Shown: positions 18,631 through 24,640 of the stretch, piece after piece
Layout of the letters: every line of letters begins with the position of its first letter
Position numbering within the stretch: position 1 is the stretch's first letter
DNA from: a virus
Strand: one strand, 5' to 3'
IMG/VR virus record: IMGVR_UViG_3300006805_000128
Coordinates: 1-26,963 of that record
Length of the DNA: 26,963 nucleotides
Translations under genes and position numbers: made by a program
Notes under the pieces: model-generated
The model's database searches: none
Told to the model about the DNA's origin: nothing
What the model saw: the letters and a program-made list of their open reading frames with translations, nothing else

Positions 18631-19487
18631 ACAATATTGACTATTTGAAAGAAAAGCTAGACAAACTCAATCCAAAAGAACGGCAGGAATTAGACGATTA
18701 TCTACTTAACGGAATCTCAAAAGATGCTGACAACGCCAAAAAGAACTATGGCTTGATAACATCCGAGCAATACTTAGAAAAAGCGCAAGAGCTGAAAGAC
18801 AACTGGGGCAAAATGCAAGGGCTGTCATCTGGCTATCCATCAATCGACAAGCTCACTAAAGGCTTCGTAGCTGGCGAACTAATAATTATCGGGGGTGCGA
18901 CCAGTAATGGTAAAACAAGCCTAGCCGTAAATATGGCTCAAAAAATGCTAGCGAGTGGTCAAAGAGTTTTGTTCGTAACAATGGAAATGACACGCACACA
19001 GCTAACCAGCCGAATGATGTTTATCGACGACAACTTTTCAGACCATGCAGCACTGTTGGCTTTTCAACGTAGCGACGAGTTCAACTGGGAAAGTGTTGAC
19101 GGGCTAATAGCGAACGCAGTCCAAGAGTTAGATATAAACCTTGTAATTGTTGATCACTTGCACCACTTCACAAGAGAATTGAACAACGTATCGGAAGATT
19201 TAGGAAGAATTACAAAAGAGTTTCAAAAGAACGCACATCGTCACAACATACCAATCATGGTAATATCGCACACTCGGAAAGGCGAGGGTACAAGCATTGA
19301 TGACTTGCGTGGAAGTTCATACATTGCACAAGATTCAGATATTGTTTTAATGGTTTCACGGCAAGAAGAACATCCAGACTTAATCGGTGTTTCAATCCAA
19401 AAGAACCGAAACAGAGGCTACGACCTAGGCAATAACGAAATAACATTGGGCTTCCATAAGACTAAGATTATCGATCATGGTGAGTAG
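18627..19487 (+). CDS. DnaB-type replicative helicase (RecA-like domain only)
   Basis: 286 aa from GTG 18627 (GGAGG six bases upstream, overlapping the previous stop). Walker A G-A-T-S-N-G-K-T (90-97), catalytic E120 in V-T-M-E-M, Walker B L-V-I-V-D176, and the C-terminal DnaB motif L-R-G-S-S-Y-I-A-Q-D-S-D (227-238) plus Q-K-N-R-N-R are all present. It is an ATP-driven hexameric 5'-3' DNA helicase. Compared with about 450-470 aa for DnaB it lacks the N-terminal primase-binding domain; residues 1-60 are a short helical region instead. No primase gene is visible, so host primase may be used. Confidence 0.88.
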   Translation: MNNIDYLKEKLDKLNPKERQELDDYLLNGISKDADNAKKNYGLITSEQYLEKAQELKDNWGKMQGLSSGYPSIDKLTKGFVAGELIIIGGATSNGKTSLAVNMAQKMLASGQRVLFVTMEMTRTQLTSRMMFIDDNFSDHAALLAFQRSDEFNWESVDGLIANAVQELDINLVIVDHLHHFTRELNNVSEDLGRITKEFQKNAHRHNIPIMVISHTRKGEGTSIDDLRGSSYIAQDSDIVLMVSRQEEHPDLIGVSIQKNRNRGYDLGNNEITLGFHKTKIIDHGE

Positions 19488-19504
19488 TAGGAGAGCAGGG
19501 CTTA

Positions 19505-19774
19505 TTGCCAAAACACTCCACTAAGTGTTATAACTCAGCTATGCAAAAGTGTATCAGTGGGATTATATTTGTATTCAATAAGAACACCGTATTAGTTACC
19601 TATAATAAACAAACAATATGCTTTCACAATTATAATCAGAGTCGCAAAGCCAATTTACAAGACTTTGCTGATGAGATACTATCAAGGCGTATAATAAGAA
19701 TAGACGAAGTGTTTTACATGGCTAGAAATCACAAGATAAACTCACAATTCCGATCGAGTACATTATGCCGATAA
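19505..19774 (+). CDS. Unknown protein following helicase
   Basis: 89 aa from TTG 19505 (AGGAG eleven bases upstream) or 77 aa from ATG 19541, which has no visible SD. Contains a hydrophobic strand region I-S-G-I-I-F-V-F-N-K-N-T-V-L-V-T-Y and a charged helix A-N-L-Q-D-F-A-D-E-I-L-S-R-R. Several cysteines near the N-terminus. No family recognised. It overlaps the next gene by ten bases. Confidence 0.5.
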   Translation: MPKHSTKCYNSAMQKCISGIIFVFNKNTVLVTYNKQTICFHNYNQSRKANLQDFADEILSRRIIRIDEVFYMARNHKINSQFRSSTLCR

Positions 19775-19992
19775 TCATCGCTGTATTCGCTACCTACGCT
19801 CTATCTACCTTATTGGCTCAGTACGATGGACCACTTGGCTTACTAGCTGATATAAGAGAGCTAGGTTTACCAGATTGTGCAGTATGTCTTGCCGTATGGA
19901 TAGCAATACCAATCAGCTTAATCATGGGTGTTAACTTCATGGAATACTTTGCCGTGTTAGGTGGCTCAATAGCATTGTCGAGGGCATTATGA
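19765..19992 (+). CDS. Small DUF1360-like membrane protein
   Basis: 75 aa with three hydrophobic segments (about 2-17, 40-55, 58-73). The loop L-P-D-C-A-V-C-L-A-V-W is the C-x2-C-L-x-V-W pattern of small membrane proteins related to DUF1360, common in phages of Gram-positive bacteria. Function of the group is unknown. The last codons overlap the -35 of the promoter for the HNH-AP2 gene. Confidence 0.6.
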   Translation: MPIIIAVFATYALSTLLAQYDGPLGLLADIRELGLPDCAVCLAVWIAIPISLIMGVNFMEYFAVLGGSIALSRAL

Positions 19993-20004
19993 ACATGGTA
20001 TAAT
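19975..20004 (+). promoter_or_regulatory. Promoter before HNH-AP2 gene
   Basis: TTGTCG (19975-19980), 18-bp spacer, TATAAT (19999-20004) with TG one base upstream (TGGTATAAT). Expected start near 20011, directly before two adjacent hairpins. Confidence 0.65.
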
Positions 20005-20017
20005 TGTAGTAACGAGA

Positions 20018-20058
20018 GGGCAAAAAAGCCCCCTTGTGCGAGATTAAACACAACAAGG
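20018..20058 (+). promoter_or_regulatory. 5' leader hairpins that can hide the SD of the HNH-AP2 gene
   Basis: GGGC (20018-20021) pairs with GCCC (20028-20031) around six A. Immediately after, CCTTGT (20032-20037) pairs with ACAAGG (20053-20058), covering most of the SD AAGGAG (20055-20060). An alternative TTGTG/CACAA stem (20034-20038, 20049-20053) would leave the SD free. This allows switching between translation-off and translation-on forms. Confidence 0.5.
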
Positions 20059-20066
20059 AGACTAAT

Positions 20067-20582
20067 ATGAATTGTAGCATAACAAACTGCGAAAAAGCAG
20101 AAAAAGTAAGAGGTTATTGTCAACACCATTATAGGAAAGAATACTTACAAAAAATACATCCATTATATATTATATGGCAAGGCATTGTTCAAAGATGTGA
20201 AAATAAAAATTGCAAAGCATATGACTATTACGGTGGTAGAGGAATAATAGTTTGCAAACTATGGAGAGAAAATTATAAAGAATTTGAGAACTATATGGGT
20301 GATAGACCATCTTTGAAACATACGGTTGACAGGATAAATACTAATGGAAATTACGAGCCAGGAAATGTTAGGTGGGCTTCTAAACAAGAACAACAGCGCA
20401 ATAGAAAATTAAGAAAAACAAACACTACTGGTATCCATGGGGTTGTATATGATGAAAAGTTTAAGAGATACCGAACGAGAATTAGCTATAATAGTAAAAC
20501 AATATATGGTGGAAGCTTTAAAACACTAGAAGAGGCAAAAGAATGTCGAATCAAATTAGAAAAAATGTACTCAGCGAAATGA
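20067..20582 (+). CDS. HNH endonuclease with C-terminal AP2 domain
   Basis: 171 aa from ATG 20067, six bases after AAGGAG; the GTG at 20034 is rejected. N-terminal zinc knuckle C3, C8, C18, H21 (R-G-Y-C-Q-H-H-Y-R-K). HNH core: Y-Y-G-G-R-G-I-I-V-C-K-L-W (54-66), H-T-V-D-R-I-N-T-N-G-N-Y-E-P-G-N-V-R-W (85-103) and Q-E-Q-Q-R-N-R. AP2-type DNA-binding strands follow (T-G-I-H-G-V-V-Y-D-E, I-Y-G-G-S-F-K-T-L-E-E-A; 121-157). A mobile, free-standing homing-type endonuclease. It is related to the one at 6406 in the core but has different end domains. Inserted between a membrane protein and the glycosyltransferase cluster, with its own promoter and structured leader. Confidence 0.87.
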   Translation: MNCSITNCEKAEKVRGYCQHHYRKEYLQKIHPLYIIWQGIVQRCENKNCKAYDYYGGRGIIVCKLWRENYKEFENYMGDRPSLKHTVDRINTNGNYEPGNVRWASKQEQQRNRKLRKTNTTGIHGVVYDEKFKRYRTRISYNSKTIYGGSFKTLEEAKECRIKLEKMYSAK

Positions 20583-20764
20583 GAACTATAGGCTATTTCC
20601 GTTGTCTCTGCACTACAAAAGATAAACAGCGAGCGAAAGAACTTAGGGGGCAAGGTATTGAAGTGCGAGTTATTAACAGTAAAGCTGCATGGACAACTCG
20701 CATAAAACAAAATAGAACCTTACTACCATTTATGGATGATGGCGAAACAATAACCCGATTATGA
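20543..20764 (+). CDS. Unknown 61-73 aa protein leading the glycosyltransferase cluster
   Basis: Two starts are possible. ATG 20543 has AGAGG seven bases upstream but overlaps the HNH gene by 40 bases. ATG 20579 (ATGA overlap with the HNH stop) gives M-R-T-I-G-Y-F-R-C-L-C and avoids most overlap. I favour 20579 as the ancestral start and regard 20543 as possible since the HNH insertion. It reads as a small alpha/beta protein with a basic middle (K-D-K-Q-R-A-K-E-L-R-G-Q-G-I-E-V-R-V). It overlaps the first glycosyltransferase (ATGA), so a partner role there is plausible. Confidence 0.5.
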   Translation: MSNQIRKNVLSEMRTIGYFRCLCTTKDKQRAKELRGQGIEVRVINSKAAWTTRIKQNRTLLPFMDDGETITRL

Positions 20765-21432
20765 AGCTTCCAATCTTAATTCCATTCAAGCAAACCCACG
20801 ATAACGGTTTAGAGCTAAGATACACACTCAGAGCCTTGAAAAACATCAAACAATGGAACGGCGAAGTAATCCTCTGTGGAGATAAGCCTGACTGGGTGCA
20901 GAACGTAACCCACGTTAAAGCCCGACCGCACCCCAACCGCTATATAGACGCTGAGATGAAGATTAGAGCAGGTCTAGAGGTAGCCCCAGAAACATTTATC
21001 TTCTCCTATGATGACGTATTCTGCCTAGCACCTATCGAGATAAAAAACTGGTACGCTGGTGAACTGAAACAAACAGGTAGAGGACCGCACCAAGCCAACC
21101 GAGATTACACCCGAAAATGGCTACAAAGCCGCAACCTACCAACGCTCGATTACGATATGCACACCCCGATGATTATGGACAGAGATAAGAGCAAGCAAAT
21201 GTCTGACATTATTACGCAAGACCACTCACGAGAGCAGTTTAGAACCCTACTCGCACGATCCCTCTACGGCAGTATGTTTATCACAGACCCAGAGCTACGA
21301 GCAGACCACAAAATAAGGGGTGAAGAGTTTGTGAGCAATGACATCGTGTCTACGAGTATGTTTATGGCTGAATTACACGAATTACTCCCAGAACCATCAC
21401 AGTATGAAAAAGATAAAGGAGTAACATCATGA
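20761..21432 (+). CDS. Glycosyltransferase, GT-A/Stealth-like
   Basis: 223 aa. I-L-I-P-F-K at the start, V-I-L-C-G-D-K-P at 36-43 and F-I-F-S-Y-D84-D85-V-F-C at 79-88 give a nucleotide-sugar-type fold with a D-D metal-site candidate, as in sugar-phosphate (Stealth-like) and other phage transferases. Conserved-looking H-x-A-N-R-D-Y-T and D-Y-D-M-H-T-P-M lie in the acceptor part. It is coupled by overlaps with the genes on both sides. The acceptor (virion protein, host glycan or phage DNA) cannot be read from sequence. Class is moderately certain. Confidence 0.65.
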   Translation: MKLPILIPFKQTHDNGLELRYTLRALKNIKQWNGEVILCGDKPDWVQNVTHVKARPHPNRYIDAEMKIRAGLEVAPETFIFSYDDVFCLAPIEIKNWYAGELKQTGRGPHQANRDYTRKWLQSRNLPTLDYDMHTPMIMDRDKSKQMSDIITQDHSREQFRTLLARSLYGSMFITDPELRADHKIRGEEFVSNDIVSTSMFMAELHELLPEPSQYEKDKGVTS

Positions 21433-22100
21433 CAAAATTAGCCGTCGCAGTACCTTCGAGAGGACGACCACACAACCTCAAAAGGTTAGTCGAAGCACTA
21501 GAGAACACTTGCACAGGTGACTATAAGGTGTTTGCACGGGTTGATATGGACGACCCTGAGCTAAACGGCTATCTAAAGATTAAAAACGCCGAGATTATCG
21601 TAGGCGATAGGCTATTTTTCACAAAGTCGCTTGACGAGCTTGCACAACTCGCATTAGAAAGAGGCTTTACGCACATCGCAATTCTAGGCGATGATGTACT
21701 CCCTGAAACTATCGGCTGGGACGTAAAGATGATACAGGCTCTCAATAACAAGCTAGGTGTTGTCTACGGAAGCGACGGGCTTGAGCATTTACACGGGCAA
21801 GACCTCCCTACTCACGTTGTAGTACCTATTGAAATGTACAAAAAGCTAGGCTGGATTGGACTACCGGGAAGCCGTCACCTATTCTGCGATAACGCCTGGC
21901 GAGAACTAGGAAAGCTAACGCAACTCATTTATTTGAAAGATGTAAAGCTCACTCACCTCCACCGCTGGAACAAAAAAGCACCTAACGACCAGACGTATGA
22001 GGAAGCTAACGATAAAATAAAGCGTGAACTCGATAAGAAAGCCTTTGAAACGTGGCGAGACGGCGAAGGGCTAGAAAAGGCACGAAAGGCGCTCCAGTGA
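21429..22100 (+). CDS. GT-A glycosyltransferase
   Basis: 223 aa with SD AAAGGAG seven bases before ATG 21429. The N-terminus L-A-V-A-V-P-S-R-G-R-P-H-N-L is a typical nucleotide-sugar-binding start. V-F-A-R-V-D-M-D-D-P follows, and I-A-I-L-G-D88-D89-V-L-P (83-92) is the metal-binding DxD equivalent. W-D and a later H-L-H-R-W (near 191-195) resemble the glycosyltransferases found in many mycobacteriophages and related phages, some of which decorate virion proteins. It overlaps neighbours by four bases at both ends, so the three enzymes form one translational unit. Confidence 0.75.
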   Translation: MTKLAVAVPSRGRPHNLKRLVEALENTCTGDYKVFARVDMDDPELNGYLKIKNAEIIVGDRLFFTKSLDELAQLALERGFTHIAILGDDVLPETIGWDVKMIQALNNKLGVVYGSDGLEHLHGQDLPTHVVVPIEMYKKLGWIGLPGSRHLFCDNAWRELGKLTQLIYLKDVKLTHLHRWNKKAPNDQTYEEANDKIKRELDKKAFETWRDGEGLEKARKALQ

Positions 22101-23155
22101 AAACAGTTGTAGCATTATCTCACGGCTATCCTCCAGAGTGGAATATGGGCGGCGAAGTGTCTCTACACCGTACTATGCAGATTGTAGATGGGGCAAAACA
22201 CGTTCTTACTAAGACAGAAAAACCGTATACTTTCGAGGGAGTACAGGTTCAACCAATCGAGGCTTCAAACGTCTTGGATATTCAGACGAACCCACGCCCT
22301 ATATCAAGGCAACTCATGGGGCTAGAAGCTGATGTCGTAATAGGGCAAAACGAACTATCACTCGCTGCGGTTCATTCAGCACGAATGGCTGGAGCAGTAT
22401 CTATCGTTAGTGTTCACACGCCACCACGATACGGGCGTAACATTGTACAAGGACTTAAAGAAGCTGATTATGGCATTTATAACAGTCGAACATCCGCTAT
22501 TGAATGGGGAGAGCCTAACGCTTTAGTCATTCACCCTCCTATCAGCCCACTCCCTAAACAAACATACACAAAGGGTGACGCATATACGCTTCTCTCGTCA
22601 TTAAAAAACAAGGGCGTTGAAACAGTCACTGAACTCGCTAAACTCTACCCGAATAAAAGGTTTATTATTGTACGCTCACCAGCAGAGCCTACGCATGGAC
22701 TTGAAAACATCGAGGAAGCTGTAAAAGATATACCTAACATTGAACTACACCCACGAGTATCACCAGAAGAAGTCGAAAAGTATTTTAAGCAAACCCGAAT
22801 ACTCCTCGTTCCATCACGTTATGAAACCTATGGAATGTCAGCTATTGAAGCGGCAGGGTACGGAATACCAAGCGTACACGTTGACACGCCTCATGTAAGA
22901 GAGGGAATAGGCGAGGGTGCTATTCTTGTTCCCGGTGTTAATGTAGAGGCAACAGCACGGGCAATAGATACTATTGAGGCTAACTACGACTTATACAGCC
23001 TAAACGCTCGTAAACGCGCTGAATGGCTTCACGTAAGACAAGAGATAGAGAGGTTACAGTTCAGGGAGTTCATCGAAAACGCAACACCCCTAAGCCGTCA
23101 AGAGCTAATCAGACGGCGCAACCAAATATCCATGAATACAAGGATATTACGATAA
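22097..23155 (+). CDS. GT4-family (GT-B) glycosyltransferase
   Basis: 352 aa from GTG 22097 (GTGA overlap with the previous stop, AAAGG seven bases upstream); the reading from 22052 would add an R-rich non-homologous leader. The N-terminal Rossmann domain begins M-K-T-V-V-A-L-S-H-G-Y-P-P-E-W-N-M-G-G-E, with the G-G-x-E loop of GT-B enzymes. The C-terminal donor domain has I-L-L-V-P-S-R-Y-E243-T-Y-G-M-S-A-I-E251-A-A-G-Y-G, the E-x7-E motif of family GT4. It should transfer a sugar from a nucleotide donor with retention. The last 40 residues are basic and helical. Last gene of the cluster. Confidence 0.85.
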   Translation: MKTVVALSHGYPPEWNMGGEVSLHRTMQIVDGAKHVLTKTEKPYTFEGVQVQPIEASNVLDIQTNPRPISRQLMGLEADVVIGQNELSLAAVHSARMAGAVSIVSVHTPPRYGRNIVQGLKEADYGIYNSRTSAIEWGEPNALVIHPPISPLPKQTYTKGDAYTLLSSLKNKGVETVTELAKLYPNKRFIIVRSPAEPTHGLENIEEAVKDIPNIELHPRVSPEEVEKYFKQTRILLVPSRYETYGMSAIEAAGYGIPSVHVDTPHVREGIGEGAILVPGVNVEATARAIDTIEANYDLYSLNARKRAEWLHVRQEIERLQFREFIENATPLSRQELIRRRNQISMNTRILR

Positions 23156-23202
23156 ACATATATATTCGAAATACCTAAAGCATTTCAAACCGATTAGATT
23201 AG

Positions 23203-23211
23203 TGGTATAAT
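23203..23211 (+). promoter_or_regulatory. Extended -10 promoter, possibly giving a leaderless mRNA
   Basis: TG-G-TATAAT (TATAAT 23206-23211) after the glycosyltransferase cluster. A weak TTTCAA lies 17 bases upstream (23183-23188). Expected start near 23218, only about three bases before ATG 23221. Confidence 0.6.
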
Positions 23212-23220
23212 GAGAGTAAC

Positions 23221-23304
23221 ATGGACTACTTGCAGAAACACGATCATAAACTTTATCTAAGAGTTATCCGACTCTATGAGGAAGCTTGCAAAGTAAATGG
23301 CTAA
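23221..23304 (+). CDS. 27-aa ORF, possibly leaderless
   Basis: ATG 23221 is the first codon after the promoter at 23203-23211. The frame encodes a basic/amphipathic peptide (M-D-Y-L-Q-K-H-D-H-K-L-Y-L-R-V-I-R-L-Y-E) and its TAA (23302-23304) overlaps the next start at 23297. Its 3' end contains GAGGAAGC, upstream of that start. Supported by promoter position and coupling; function unknown. Confidence 0.5.
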   Translation: MDYLQKHDHKLYLRVIRLYEEACKVNG

Positions 23305-23608
23305 AACATCAGGTCTACCAGAACTAAATAGAGTTTCAGTCTGGAATAATATCAACGTCATCAACGTTGATGTTAGAACCTACTACAACTATGATTTTAT
23401 TAACAGGGGAATAGTGGTTAATACTAAGTCACTTGATAAACCAATCATTAGGTACGCTAAAGACTTCAAAAACTACAGTTTAATACTCATTAGCCATGAG
23501 CCTGACACTAAAAAGATTGAGAAGTTTCTAAAGGCTACAGCAAAGAAGATTAAGTACGATCAGCCAGTTAAGAATTTAATTAGTACGGACTTTTATTATG
23601 AAAACTAA
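23297..23608 (+). CDS. Unknown 103-aa protein
   Basis: ATG 23297 lies inside the end of the small ORF before it. Alternating strands (V-S-V-W-N-N-I-N-V-I-N-V-D-V-R, S-L-I-L-I-S-H-E) and a helix (K-K-I-E-K-F-L-K-A-T-A-K-K) give a mixed alpha/beta, basic protein without membrane segment. No family recognised. It overlaps the exported Cys-rich protein gene by 11 bases. Confidence 0.55.
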   Translation: MAKTSGLPELNRVSVWNNINVINVDVRTYYNYDFINRGIVVNTKSLDKPIIRYAKDFKNYSLILISHEPDTKKIEKFLKATAKKIKYDQPVKNLISTDFYYEN

Positions 23609-23978
23609 GAACGTAACAATTTACATACTAGCTATCCTATTTGCTATAGGTTTATTGGTCTTAACGGCACAGAGCTTATCAGCCGAGTCAATTGTTAATA
23701 GAACTGACCCATCATCTAAATCAATAACACCTGAACCGATATTAACTAAATCAAACGTAATCGAACCGACAACGCCAACTATTGAACGTAAACTGAACGT
23801 AACACAATCAAAGCCAAACGTAGTTGAACCGAAAACAATTAAGACTGAACGGAAAGTAACGGAAAGTAAAGCCGTATCTTGCCCACAAGGAACACGACCA
23901 ACAGGCGGTGGTGGTTGTAAGATAGAACCCACTGGTTGTTATTTAGATGAGCAAACACCATTGGAGGAATGTTTCTAA
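23598..23978 (+). CDS. Exported or membrane-anchored Cys-rich protein
   Basis: 126 aa. Residues 8-30 (I-Y-I-L-A-I-L-F-A-I-G-L-L-V-L-T-A-Q-S-L-S-A-E) form a signal peptide or anchor with a possible cleavage site at S-A-E. Residues 31-92 are a P/T/S/K/E-rich stalk with repeated N-V-x-E-P or T-x-E-R-K units. The last 33 residues carry C-P-Q-G-T-R-P-T-G-G-G-G-C followed by C-Y-L-D-E and a terminal E-E-C-F, four cysteines that can form disulphides outside the cell. The layout is a surface-displayed small domain on a flexible stalk. Possible uses are superinfection exclusion or host-surface modification; unproven. Confidence 0.65.
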   Translation: MKTKNVTIYILAILFAIGLLVLTAQSLSAESIVNRTDPSSKSITPEPILTKSNVIEPTTPTIERKLNVTQSKPNVVEPKTIKTERKVTESKAVSCPQGTRPTGGGGCKIEPTGCYLDEQTPLEECF

Positions 23979-24019
23979 TGGACGGTTGTGAATATTGTGA
24001 AAGAGATAGTAAGGTATAA
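23978..24019 (+). CDS. 13-aa C-x2-C micro-ORF before terminase
   Basis: ATG 23978 overlaps the previous stop (TAATG) and is preceded by GGAGG (23963-23967). It encodes M-D-G-C-E-Y-C-E-R-D-S-K-V. Its TAA overlaps the -10 element TATAAT at 24015-24020. The clear SD suggests translation; the product may be incidental. Confidence 0.4.
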   Translation: MDGCEYCERDSKV

Positions 24020-24020
24020 T
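24015..24020 (+). promoter_or_regulatory. -10 element before terminase small subunit
   Basis: TATAAT seven bases before ATG 24027, so the predicted start coincides with the A of the ATG. TTGTGA at 23995 is too close (14-bp spacer) for a good -35. If used, the terminase message would be leaderless. Confidence 0.4.
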
Positions 24021-24026
24021 AAAATC

Positions 24027-24452
24027 ATGGGTAAAGAAAAACAAACAAAAGAGCTGACACCAAAGCAAGAAAGGTTTTGTCAATTGTATGCTACTGAGGT
24101 AGAGTTTTTTGGAAATGGTACACAAGCATATATAGAAGCATACGACCCAGAAACTAACAGACCTAACTGGTATAAATCTGCTCAAGCATCGGCATCACGC
24201 CTGTTATCAAATGTTATTGTCTACAATCGAATCAATCAGATACTAGAAGAATCGGGCTTTAATGATATAGCCGTAGATAAACAACTCGCTTTTTTGCTAA
24301 CTCAACACACAGACTTGAAATCTAAACTAGGTGCGATAAAAGAGTACAATAAACTTAAAAGTAGAATAACTGAAAAGCAAGAAGTCACTCATAACATAAA
24401 CCCCATCACAGAATTAAGCGTAGAAGAACTCAAAAAACTAGCAGGGAATTAA
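24027..24452 (+). CDS. terS: Terminase small subunit
   Basis: 141 aa from ATG 24027; the GTG at 23988 would add 13 residues and has no SD. The opening L-T-P-K-Q-E-R-F-C-Q-L-Y-A is the signature of the Terminase_2 small-subunit family, followed by a helix-turn-helix-like region (A-Y-I-E-A-Y, then S-A-Q-A-S-A-S-R-L-L-S-N) and an oligomerisation helix. It recognises the phage packaging site and regulates the large subunit. The C-terminal S-V-E-E-L-K-K-L-A resembles the segment that contacts TerL. No SD is apparent within ten bases, in line with a possible leaderless start. Confidence 0.85.
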   Translation: MGKEKQTKELTPKQERFCQLYATEVEFFGNGTQAYIEAYDPETNRPNWYKSAQASASRLLSNVIVYNRINQILEESGFNDIAVDKQLAFLLTQHTDLKSKLGAIKEYNKLKSRITEKQEVTHNINPITELSVEELKKLAGN

Positions 24453-24640
24453 TGAAAAATAATGATATTGGTAAAATAACTATAGGGATTAATACTAGTT
24501 ATAACGGGTTGAACAGAAAGCAATATATAGTCAGATACTACATAGCTGGTTTATTGATTAGATTGTCCGAGAAAATAGCAAGAACAGAAATAAACGTAGA
24601 GGTTGTTAATGAGTCAAATACCAGAGTACGTCAGGCTTGA
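24452..24640 (+). CDS. Small basic protein between terminase genes
   Basis: 62 aa. ATG 24452 shares a base with the TerS stop and AGGGA lies upstream; it overlaps TerL by 32 bases. Composition is basic with alternating hydrophobic residues (N-R-K-Q-Y-I-V-R-Y-Y-I-A-G-L-L-I-R-L-S). No family recognised. The SD and coupling support translation; it may only link the two terminase genes. Confidence 0.5.
   Translation: MKNNDIGKITIGINTSYNGLNRKQYIVRYYIAGLLIRLSEKIARTEINVEVVNESNTRVRQA

Noticed and set aside
23988-24026. GTG 23988 as start of the terminase small subunit
   Set aside because: No SD precedes it and the added residues do not belong to the family; ATG 24027 fits the conserved start of such proteins.
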